Positions 16,788 through 24,197 of a DNA stretch of 60,364 bases are shown here, one piece after another. Under the pieces are notes generated by a model. It was not told the origin of the DNA, searched no databases, and saw only the letters and a list, made by a program, of their open reading frames with translations. The stretch spans positions 100,634-160,997 of the forward strand of contig JAENZJ010000005.1 of assembly GCA_016841325.1 (NCBI GenBank), given 5' to 3'. Within the stretch, counting starts at the first letter, position 1; the number at the start of each line of letters is the position of its first letter. Origin of the DNA: Thermincola carboxydiphila. GTDB lineage: Bacteria > Bacillota > Thermincolia > Thermincolales > UBA2595. A program made the translations under genes and the position numbers.

Positions 16788-19700
16788 ATGATCAAGCTAA
16801 AGAAAACACGATTTCCGGCGATATTTGTGCTTATTATCGCTATGATGCTCCCGCAGGCTGCATGGGCATCACAGTATGCTGCCGGGGTACCGCAACAGTT
16901 GGCCACAGCAGCCTCGGGAGCATTACAGCAGCTGGTTCCGGTGTCTTCCGGGGCAGTACAGCAGCCGTCGGCAGTTTTACCCGGCGCAGGGCAGTATGGC
17001 CCGGAACCGGTGTACCGCAAAGGGGAGGTAATTTTTAAGACAAGCCGTCTGGCCGATGCCTTCACACTGATAAAAAAGTACGGTATGAAGATGGTCCGCC
17101 GGGATATCAGGTTAGGCTATATTGTTGCAGAAGTACCGGCAGATACTGATGTGGCTGCTCTTTCCCGGCAGCTCACCAGGGAAGATGCGGTGCAGTATGC
17201 CCAGCCTAATTATACATACAGGCTCTTGGGCACTCCTAATGACCCCCAGTACGGTCGGCAGTGGGCCATGAAACAGATTAATGCTGAAAAGGGATGGGAG
17301 GTCCTGGGGTCCGGTGACCCTGTCATCATAGCTGTACTTGATTCCGGGGTGGATGTGAATCACCCGGACCTGAAAGGCAGACTGGTCCCGGGTGTCAATA
17401 CCGTCAATCCCCTGAAAAGCGCCAGGGACAGTGAAGGTCATGGGACCCATGTGGCCGGAATTGCCGGAGCTACGGCAAACAATGGCCTTGGTGTGGCCGG
17501 AGTGGCCGGAGTACCCGGTGTCAGGATAATGCCGGTTAAGGTTTTTGACGGGTGGGATGGCACAGATATCTCTATAAGTGACGGGATTATCTGGGCCGCT
17601 GACCATGGGGCGCGGGTTATCAATATGAGTTTTGGAAGCTGGTTTAACTCTGAGGTCCTGAATGAGGCCATTGAATATGCTTATGAAAAAGGAGTGGTCA
17701 TGGTTGCCGCTGCCGGAAACTGGGCTTCCGAGGATATCAGCTATCCGGCGGCAGTTTCAAAGGTCATTTCCGTCTCCGCCACAGACAGGGAAGGCAATCT
17801 TGCCAAATTTTCCAGTTATGGGCCCCTGATTGATGTGTGCGCACCGGGGGACGAAATATACAGCAGCGTCTGGGACCCTTATAAGGGCTCCACATACACG
17901 GAAATGAGCGGTACATCTATGGCCTCCCCGATGGTTGCCGGACTGGCAGCTTTGCTTCTGGCTAAAGACCCGGAGCTGACGGTGGAAGATGTCAGGCAGA
18001 TTATTGAGGTAACAGCCACTGACCTGGGAGAGCCGGGATGGGATCCGGAATTCGGCCATGGGAGGATTGACATCAGCAGGGCTTTGGCAGCCACCCTTGA
18101 TAATGCCGGGGATTCTAACACCGGTATGGAAAGTGCGGTTACTATGGAGAATGGCCTCCCGGTATTAGAAAAGCTTGATCATGGGGACGATGTGGATTGG
18201 TTTAGGGTCAGTATCCCGGAAGGAAGTCACCTGCAGGTAGAGGTCCTGCCGGCAGGCAAAGTGAGTCCCGGTGTACAGGTCTGTGACTCTGCAGGAGAAG
18301 TCATCTCTGCCTTCAATACAATTGAAAAGTCAACTGATAACGGATGGGAAACCGATACCGGGTGGGAAACCGGCATTTTTACGGCATCGGGACCGTCACT
18401 TAAGGTCGCTGAAGCCGTTTACGGACTGGTTACAGACCTGGAGGAAGGTGACTACTATGTCAGGGTATTTGGCAATCATTTCCGCTGGTCTGACGAAAAC
18501 TATACCGTTACAGCAAGAATATTGTCCGGTGACAGCCTTATTACTGATGCCAATGAACCCAATGATTTGTATGAAGAAGCAAAAAGAATAGAAGTGGGGA
18601 AAACTGTAAAAGGAGTCATGGGAGGCCAGGCGGATGAGGATTGGTTTCAGGTCCGGCTGACCGGTAAGGCATATAAAATCAGGGTTGATGTCCCTGGTGG
18701 GCTTGACCTGGCTGTTGATGTGGAGAGTTCAGCTAATTTCAGTGAATTTGATGAAGATGATTATTGGGACTATTACAGCAGCTGGTACTATGAGTTAATA
18801 GATAATAGCGGCCAGGGTGAGGATGAAGAAGGAGTGATAGTCCTTCCTGAATCGGGCAGCGGTACTTACTACTTAAAGGTCTATGACACCGGGGGCGCCT
18901 CCCGGAATGTTGAATACAGCCTGACGGTATCAGGGTTCAGTTTTTCCAGGGACCGCTACGAAAGAAACGATACCTGGAAGCAGGCAGCCCGTTTAACTCC
19001 GGGCGAAGAAATCACCGGTAACTTTCACAGCGAACAGGATGAAGACTGGTATGAGTTTGATGTCCCGGAAACAGGCCTGCTTTCGGTCGATTTCCGGGAG
19101 CCCGGGGGTGGATGGTGCAGTCTGTATATATTCAGTGACCCTGAAGGAGAACCCCTTGGGTATTCGTCCGGCGGATATGACTACGAATATCCATGGGATG
19201 CAGAAGAAGGCGGCCCCCTGGCCATTAAAGTGAATCCTGGCAAACACTATATTAATGTGAGCAACTGGGGATACCAGACTGCAGACAATTACCAGCTGAA
19301 AGTTGAATTCAGCCGGTATGATTTTGTGGACCCTGAGATGAATGACGAGCCGCTCCTGGCTGTGCCTGTTGCCGAGGGGGCTGTCCGGGAGGGGACAATC
19401 TTTCCTGGTGACGATCTGGATATCTATGTATTTGATGTGGTCAACCCACAGCCATTTCTTGTCTGCCTTGCACCTCCGGAAGACCTGGATACGGCCCTGA
19501 TTGTAATGAAGGAAGTGGAACCAGGTGATCCCGGTGAGGCTGAAAACGGAGATGAGGAAGGGACCGGAGAAGATTTTAAGGAAAATGACAACCTGCCCGG
19601 TGTTGTTTCGGAGGATTCGGGAGAGATGCCTGAACCTGAACTGGTCCCGGTAACTGAAATAGACAACGGAAAAGCGGGGCAGCCTGATACCGGGGTATTT

Positions 19701-20435
19701 ATCCCGGCAAAGCCGGGTAGGTATTATATTGCCATAGTATCAGTTGAGGGCAAATCAGAGGAACGGTATTCCTTTGTTATCAAGCCATTTAGCGCATCCC
19801 CTGATGCCTGGGAAAACAACGATACCCGGGATAAAGCGGCAGCGCTCACCGGTGGAGTCACTATAAAACCAACTTTTATGGGAACTGAGGATATTGACTG
19901 GTATAAGGTCTATCTCCCTGATAAGGGCGTATTGGGAGTCACCCTTGATGTTCCCGGGGATATCGACGGCGTGTTTGAGGCCTATGGTCCGGATGGCAGG
20001 CTGTTGGGAAAGATTGACCATTCCATGACCGGGATAGAGGAAGTAGCCACTTTTAATGTTTATCAAAAGGGATATTACTTTATCAAGGCATATGATTACC
20101 TGGGCAACTCATCAGTTCAGCTCTATGCCCTGACTGCACGTTACCTGGAAAAGATCCCGCCCGTGGTCAGTGAAATTAAGCTCAGCGGCAGGGAAGTATC
20201 GTTCAGGGTTTCAGAGGATGTACGGGTTTTTGTTAAAGTCCTTGACAGCAGTGATCGGTTTGTGGCCATGGTAAAAGACGATGTTAAAATCCCTAAAGGA
20301 AAAGTATCAGCCGTATGGAACGGAAAAGATGCCCAGGGACGGGATGTCTCCCCAGGTATCTATGCCATAAAAATCGTCGTCATCGATGGTTCGGGAAATA
20401 AATCAGAACCCGTTTTTACTACAATTAAAATTTAG
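16788..20435 (+). CDS. Large secreted subtilisin-family protease (S8)
   Basis: A 1215-residue exported serine protease. Residues 1-28 are a signal peptide (basic KLKKTR, hydrophobic core, then AAWAS). An inhibitor-like propeptide follows (to about 150). The catalytic triad is Asp185 (LDSGVDVNHPDL), His218 (GHGTHVAG) and Ser377 (SGTSMASPMVAG). After about residue 440 come four or five beta-sandwich domains of the bacterial pre-peptidase C-terminal type, each with a pattern like NDTWKQA and EDWY/DWFRV, plus an acidic spacer around 920-960, and finally a FlgD-like Ig domain (VWNGKDAQGRDVSPGIYAIKI). No sortase signal or S-layer anchor is seen. ATG 16788 follows GGAGGG; a hairpin terminator follows the gene. 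Confidence 0.93.
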   Translation: MIKLKKTRFPAIFVLIIAMMLPQAAWASQYAAGVPQQLATAASGALQQLVPVSSGAVQQPSAVLPGAGQYGPEPVYRKGEVIFKTSRLADAFTLIKKYGMKMVRRDIRLGYIVAEVPADTDVAALSRQLTREDAVQYAQPNYTYRLLGTPNDPQYGRQWAMKQINAEKGWEVLGSGDPVIIAVLDSGVDVNHPDLKGRLVPGVNTVNPLKSARDSEGHGTHVAGIAGATANNGLGVAGVAGVPGVRIMPVKVFDGWDGTDISISDGIIWAADHGARVINMSFGSWFNSEVLNEAIEYAYEKGVVMVAAAGNWASEDISYPAAVSKVISVSATDREGNLAKFSSYGPLIDVCAPGDEIYSSVWDPYKGSTYTEMSGTSMASPMVAGLAALLLAKDPELTVEDVRQIIEVTATDLGEPGWDPEFGHGRIDISRALAATLDNAGDSNTGMESAVTMENGLPVLEKLDHGDDVDWFRVSIPEGSHLQVEVLPAGKVSPGVQVCDSAGEVISAFNTIEKSTDNGWETDTGWETGIFTASGPSLKVAEAVYGLVTDLEEGDYYVRVFGNHFRWSDENYTVTARILSGDSLITDANEPNDLYEEAKRIEVGKTVKGVMGGQADEDWFQVRLTGKAYKIRVDVPGGLDLAVDVESSANFSEFDEDDYWDYYSSWYYELIDNSGQGEDEEGVIVLPESGSGTYYLKVYDTGGASRNVEYSLTVSGFSFSRDRYERNDTWKQAARLTPGEEITGNFHSEQDEDWYEFDVPETGLLSVDFREPGGGWCSLYIFSDPEGEPLGYSSGGYDYEYPWDAEEGGPLAIKVNPGKHYINVSNWGYQTADNYQLKVEFSRYDFVDPEMNDEPLLAVPVAEGAVREGTIFPGDDLDIYVFDVVNPQPFLVCLAPPEDLDTALIVMKEVEPGDPGEAENGDEEGTGEDFKENDNLPGVVSEDSGEMPEPELVPVTEIDNGKAGQPDTGVFIPAKPGRYYIAIVSVEGKSEERYSFVIKPFSASPDAWENNDTRDKAAALTGGVTIKPTFMGTEDIDWYKVYLPDKGVLGVTLDVPGDIDGVFEAYGPDGRLLGKIDHSMTGIEEVATFNVYQKGYYFIKAYDYLGNSSVQLYALTARYLEKIPPVVSEIKLSGREVSFRVSEDVRVFVKVLDSSDRFVAMVKDDVKIPKGKVSAVWNGKDAQGRDVSPGIYAIKIVVIDGSGNKSEPVFTTIKI

Positions 20436-20441
20436 GGTTCA

Positions 20442-20470
20442 GGCTGCTGACCAGGTTCAGCAGCCTTTTC
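20442..20470 (+). terminator. Terminator after the subtilase
   Basis: GGCTGCTGA (20442-20450) pairs perfectly with TCAGCAGCC (20457-20465), followed by TTTTC. Confidence 0.8.
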
Positions 20471-20613
20471 ATATTAGTATAATTTATCCGGTTCACGGTA
20501 TTATGTCCCGCAGGTGTTGTAAAACGGGCACTAATGGTGCTATACTGATAATTATTCCAAACAAAATACAAAACAGGAACAAGATAAAGAAGAACTAACG
20601 GAGGCCTGGATAA

Positions 20614-21264
20614 ATGAAAAACCAAAAATTGAAGGCAGCCTGCATACTTTTTGACCTTGACGGAACTCTGCTGAACACTAATGACCTGGTGCTGGAATCA
20701 CTCCAGCACACTATAAGGGTGCACCTGGGTCAAAAGGTGGAGCGGTCCGCACTTTACAGATATTTCGGGGTACCCCTGGTAAAGATTATGGCAGACCTTG
20801 ACCCGGGGCAGACTGAAGCAATGTGTGCCACGTACCGGGAATACAGTGCGGAAAGACATGACCAAATGGTAAAAGTATTTCCTCATGTCCCCGACACTAT
20901 TAAAAAGCTCCGGCAAGATAATATCCCAATGGCGGTTGTTACCTCCAAGCTAAAGAGTTTGGCCGTAAGGGGCCTGCAGTTATTCCGGCTTGACAGCTTT
21001 TTTGACGTGGTTGTGGCCTTTGAGGATACCAAAAAACATAAGCCTGAGCCTGACCCGGCACTTGAAGCCCTGTATAGACTGGGGATACCTTCCGGAAACG
21101 GGGCACTTATGGTTGGAGACAGCCCCTATGATATCGGCTGTGCCCAAAATGCCGGTATATTGAGCGCTGCAGTCAACTGGAGCCTGCATAAACGGGAAGA
21201 ACTGCTGGAACTTGGTCCGGATATCTGGTTGGAAGACTTCCGGGAATTACTTGATTATGTATAG
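20614..21264 (+). CDS. HAD hydrolase, PpaX/Gph type
   Basis: A 216-residue cytoplasmic HAD phosphatase. The nucleophile motif is FDLDGTLLNT (Asp14, Asp16), a helical cap follows, motif II is VVTSK, the lysine motif lies in KKHKPEPDP and the acidic motif is MVGDSPYDI. The size and the YRYFGVPL cap element match PpaX (pyrophosphatase involved with HPr(Ser) phosphate) and phosphoglycolate phosphatase; sequence alone does not separate the two. No hprK or lgt is next to it, which weakens the PpaX assignment. AACGGAGG precedes the ATG. It stands alone between two unrelated genes. Confidence 0.85.
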   Translation: MKNQKLKAACILFDLDGTLLNTNDLVLESLQHTIRVHLGQKVERSALYRYFGVPLVKIMADLDPGQTEAMCATYREYSAERHDQMVKVFPHVPDTIKKLRQDNIPMAVVTSKLKSLAVRGLQLFRLDSFFDVVVAFEDTKKHKPEPDPALEALYRLGIPSGNGALMVGDSPYDIGCAQNAGILSAAVNWSLHKREELLELGPDIWLEDFRELLDYV

Positions 21265-21324
21265 AAATGCCTGTACCATGGCCGGGGAAGACCTCCTTTC
21301 CGTACCTGCCCGTTTGTCAGCAGG

Positions 21325-21353
21325 TGACACAAATATTATGTCAATTGCATAAT
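21325..21353 (+). promoter_or_regulatory. Candidate promoter of hsp20
   Basis: TGACAC (21325-21330) and CATAAT (21348-21353) with a 17-base spacer, 26 bases before the start of the heat-shock gene. No CIRCE element is visible. Confidence 0.35.
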
Positions 21354-21378
21354 ATGTTAACTGAAAGGAGTGATCGCT

Positions 21379-21780
21379 ATGGCTGACCTGGTAAAATGGG
21401 ATCCGTTTCAGGATATGACCGGTTTTTTCGATGAATTAGACAAATTGTTTACTCATTTTATGAAATCATTTTCTGAAGAACTTTATTCGGCCCAACTGGC
21501 TGGAAACAAAATGAACCTTCAGGTAAAGGAAGTAGACGGTGACCTGGTCATCACCGGTGATATTCCTAACTCAGTAAAAGATAATATCGATGTTGTGGTA
21601 AGGCAGGACAGTGTGGTGATTAGCGGGGAAAACATGCTCCAAAAAGAGAAAGGAGAACAGAAAGAATATCAGTGGAGCAAATTTACCAGGGCCTGCACCC
21701 TTCCGGCCAGAGTCAATTCTGAAAAGGCCCGGATAGATTTTAAGGACGGCAAACTTATCATCCGGGCTCCAAAAGTGTGA
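21379..21780 (+). CDS. Hsp20-family small heat-shock protein
   Basis: A 133-residue alpha-crystallin-domain chaperone that binds unfolding proteins without ATP. It has the N-terminal WDPFQDM motif, a central domain from about residue 45 (MNLQVKEVDGDLVITGDIP) through DSVVISGE, the strand WSKFTRACTLPARVN and the end ARIDFKDGKLIIRAPK. The final I-x-I-type segment needed for oligomer assembly is not obvious, and the protein ends right after IRAPKV. ATG 21379 follows AAAGGAG; a GTG at 21370 overlaps the ribosome site. Single-gene unit. Confidence 0.92.
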   Translation: MADLVKWDPFQDMTGFFDELDKLFTHFMKSFSEELYSAQLAGNKMNLQVKEVDGDLVITGDIPNSVKDNIDVVVRQDSVVISGENMLQKEKGEQKEYQWSKFTRACTLPARVNSEKARIDFKDGKLIIRAPKV

Positions 21781-21860
21781 CCCAATAGAAGTTAAAAACC
21801 GTCCTCAATATTTGCGGAAACAGACCAACTACAAATGTTAGTAATTTTTTGTCCAATCTA

Positions 21861-21889
21861 TTGAAATTTATTACAAATTAAGATACAAT
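21861..21889 (+). promoter_or_regulatory. Probable promoter before the 93-residue gene
   Basis: TTGAAA (21861-21866), 17-base spacer, TACAAT (21884-21889), in an AT-rich stretch with few other features. Confidence 0.5.
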
Positions 21890-21954
21890 ATTTAAGAATA
21901 ATAGTTTTTATTAAAAAATTCTACAGATTAAACATCGGGAGGGATAGGCTTTTG

Positions 21955-22233
21955 ATGCAGAGATTTTTTCATTTTACCATAACCAGTGATGCCAGAAGGC
22001 AGATTCCCAAAATGATACTTGAACGCCTTGTTGATGAATATATCTGGCAGGGTCAGGAATACCAACGTGGTGTTGCTTCAGTAAAGGACAGGGCACAGCG
22101 GGTCCGTAAGCTGGTGGAAGCAGAAATTGCCAGAAGAAACGTTCATAAGGAATTTGACAGGTTGATGAGCAGAAGAATGCCGGAACTGGAGCTGGAAATG
22201 GAGCAACAGGATCAGGAAAAAACCGGAAGCTAG
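21955..22233 (+). CDS. Conserved-looking hypothetical protein
   Basis: A 92-residue protein, no family recognised. It starts with a beta-like segment (RFFHFTITSDA) followed by a long, strongly charged, probably all-helical region with many Arg, Glu and Gln residues, ending in an acidic tail rich in Glu and Gln. No cysteine and no membrane segment. It has its own promoter, a GGGAGGG ribosome site 11 bases before the ATG, and its own terminator, so it is very likely a real single-gene unit. Nucleic-acid or protein binding would fit the charge pattern but is speculation. Confidence 0.65.
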   Translation: MQRFFHFTITSDARRQIPKMILERLVDEYIWQGQEYQRGVASVKDRAQRVRKLVEAEIARRNVHKEFDRLMSRRMPELELEMEQQDQEKTGS

Positions 22234-22243
22234 TTAATATTGG

Positions 22244-22272
22244 AGGAATCCCAAGTAATGGGATTCCTTTTT
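22244..22272 (+). terminator. Terminator
   Basis: AGGAATCCC (22244-22252) pairs perfectly with GGGATTCCT (22260-22268), followed by TTTTT. Confidence 0.88.
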
Positions 22273-22412
22273 GACATCCCTTTTTTTCGACAACTGGCAG
22301 GCGCATTATGTAGGAATTTGACGTACGTTTTTTCAACATTTTCGGGCATACATATGCTATACTGTTTTCAGTGCGATTAGTCAATAATAAACCTAAAGGA
22401 GGAGAACAGGGC

Positions 22413-22586
22413 GTGATCCGGGCCAGGGTATCTGAAATTATCGGAGGATTTGCTATTTTAGAATTTGACGGAATTGCAAAAGTTGTGTCGTGTGACGAAT
22501 TGCCTGAATGTGTCAAAGAAGGGGACATTGTTTTTTATAAGGACAGAAAGACAGCTTATGTTAAACGTGATTTGGAGGCACGTTAA
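22413..22586 (+). CDS. Small DUF3006-like protein
   Basis: A 57-residue protein with the layout of DUF3006: a short strand pair with a conserved glycine (VSEIIGGFAILEFDG), a central turn (CDELPECVKEGDIV) and a closing strand. The family is a small beta-barrel of unknown function found in Firmicutes, often encoded next to hydrolases. The GTG at 22413 has AAAGGAGG (22395-22402) at ten bases; an in-frame GTG at 22371 has none. It converges on the minus-strand PduL-GNAT gene, with a large palindrome between them. Confidence 0.7.
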   Translation: MIRARVSEIIGGFAILEFDGIAKVVSCDELPECVKEGDIVFYKDRKTAYVKRDLEAR

Positions 22587-22630
22587 GGTAAACGCTGGCG
22601 GCTGACGAAAACTTGAAGACTGTCATTAAA

Positions 22631-22691
22631 TAGGGGCATATAAATTCCTCCGGCGGAGATGCAGCCCGCCGGAGGAATTTATATGCCCCTA
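22631..22691. terminator. 26-bp perfect palindrome, bidirectional terminator
   Basis: Bases 22631-22656 are the exact reverse complement of 22666-22691, with a 9-base loop. It lies between convergent genes. The arms contain A/T blocks (ATATAAATT) around a GC core, so each strand ends in an AT-rich tail after a GC-rich stem. It is much longer than ordinary terminators in this window. Confidence 0.75.
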
Positions 22692-22710
22692 TACACTTCG
22701 AAAAATAATG

Positions 22711-23943
22711 TCAAAGGACCTTTGCCAGGTTATGGAATGCCTGTTCCAGGGTTACCGTGTTTAGATTTGCTTCAACTACAAGTGGTTTGAACATCAGGAG
22801 CACTTCTTCGGCAAATCCGAATTTCCCCGCCGGATAAAAGGAAGTGTCTACAGGAATGGCCCCAAGGTTCAGGAAAAACTGTTTCCTGTTGTCTGTTTCC
22901 TCATGTGACTGGCGGACTTCCAGCAGCAGCCCTTCAATCTCAGGATGTTCTTTTTCCAGAAAAGATGTTACCTTGTGGTACAGGAAGCTGCCGATACCGC
23001 GGTTTCTGTATTCCGGAGTAATACCTATGTGTTCCAGGTATCCCAGCCTGGATTCTGTAAGGTAATAAAAACACGAGATGCCGACGACTTTATCACCTTC
23101 CATGGCTGAGAGGAGATAAAACCTGTTAGGTTCTATGAGATAAGGATTAAGCATTTTATTTACAATTGACTGCTGGGTGGTTACAGGGTAATGAAAGACA
23201 TTCCTGAGCAGGCGGATTCCTTCAATACTGGCATAGTCATGGGGAGTTTTCCCACGGATAAATTTAATATTGTCAACCCCGACTTCAACAATGTTGCCAT
23301 AGTTGTCTTTGACAACCATTTCCCTGTGTTTGATCATGGCCAGGTCACCTGTGTCCACAAAAGCGGCATTAGCCTCATCTGTATCCATATGAAACTCTGT
23401 TTCGCCTGTGTCTGTAATCCTGACCAGAACATTATGATAGCAGACGACTTTTGGGCCTTTAATTAATATACTGACCTTGTCCCGGTCATTAAGGTCCAGG
23501 AATTCGGCTTTTTGTTTTGCCATATGGATGTGGGCCCGCGGAATAATGACTCCTTTTTTCAGGACCAGGGGACCTGCGGGTCCGATAAGAATAGCCCCCG
23601 GGGTCTTATCCAGTTCGCCTGAATCCCTGATGGGTGCGTCAATACCAATTTTAACGGCATCAGTACGACTTATTTCCACCTGTGAGACTTCTCTTGGCGG
23701 ACCGACAATTCTTACCCGTTCCAGAACACCTTTTGAACCCACAATATTCACTGTCTCTCTAGCCGCGTAGTTTCCCGTCTGGGCCAGCTTCTTGGCAACA
23801 GTGAGCTGGTACCCTCTGCCAAATAATATCTCTATATCTTCCCGGGAAAGGTGAACATGCCTGTTGGATACACCTACAGGTATCAGCCACTTATTAGATT
23901 TTTTAAAGTCCACTTTATCCGGATCGATTTTAATGTTTAACAT
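22711..23943 (-). CDS. PduL phosphotransacylase fused to a GNAT domain
   Basis: A 410-residue two-domain protein. Residues 1 to about 225 are PduL, the zinc-dependent phosphotransacylase that interconverts acyl-CoA and acyl phosphate; the metal-site motifs SNRHVHLS, RAHIHMA and EFHMDTDEANAAF are all present, together with GPAGPLVLKKGVI. Residues about 240-370 are a GNAT acyltransferase with an acyl-CoA loop ITPEYRNRGIG and the strand GYLEHIGI. PduL normally stands alone at about 210 residues, so this fusion is unusual. No shell-targeting peptide is seen at the N-terminus. A GAAGGGA site lies nine bases before the ATG. It is a single-gene unit ending at the palindrome; the eut operon 30 kb away would produce acetyl-CoA. 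Confidence 0.88.
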   Translation of the reverse strand: MLNIKIDPDKVDFKKSNKWLIPVGVSNRHVHLSREDIEILFGRGYQLTVAKKLAQTGNYAARETVNIVGSKGVLERVRIVGPPREVSQVEISRTDAVKIGIDAPIRDSGELDKTPGAILIGPAGPLVLKKGVIIPRAHIHMAKQKAEFLDLNDRDKVSILIKGPKVVCYHNVLVRITDTGETEFHMDTDEANAAFVDTGDLAMIKHREMVVKDNYGNIVEVGVDNIKFIRGKTPHDYASIEGIRLLRNVFHYPVTTQQSIVNKMLNPYLIEPNRFYLLSAMEGDKVVGISCFYYLTESRLGYLEHIGITPEYRNRGIGSFLYHKVTSFLEKEHPEIEGLLLEVRQSHEETDNRKQFFLNLGAIPVDTSFYPAGKFGFAEEVLLMFKPLVVEANLNTVTLEQAFHNLAKVL

Positions 23944-24197
23944 TTGCTGTCTTCCCTTCTGTTAATATAGCTGCATCTAATATCCCGGATATCCCCTGAT
24001 AATTATAACAAGAACTATTATTGTATACAAGATGATTTGGTGCACAGACCGGAGGCATATCTGTGAAAAGCGGTTATTATCGCCTGATAACTTGCAAAAT
24101 CAAAAAAATAGAAAATAAATATATCAGGAATATTTTACCGGAACTGCAGGATAAATCAGGATTAATATCGAACAAGTACCCCAATAGGAGGAGTGCT

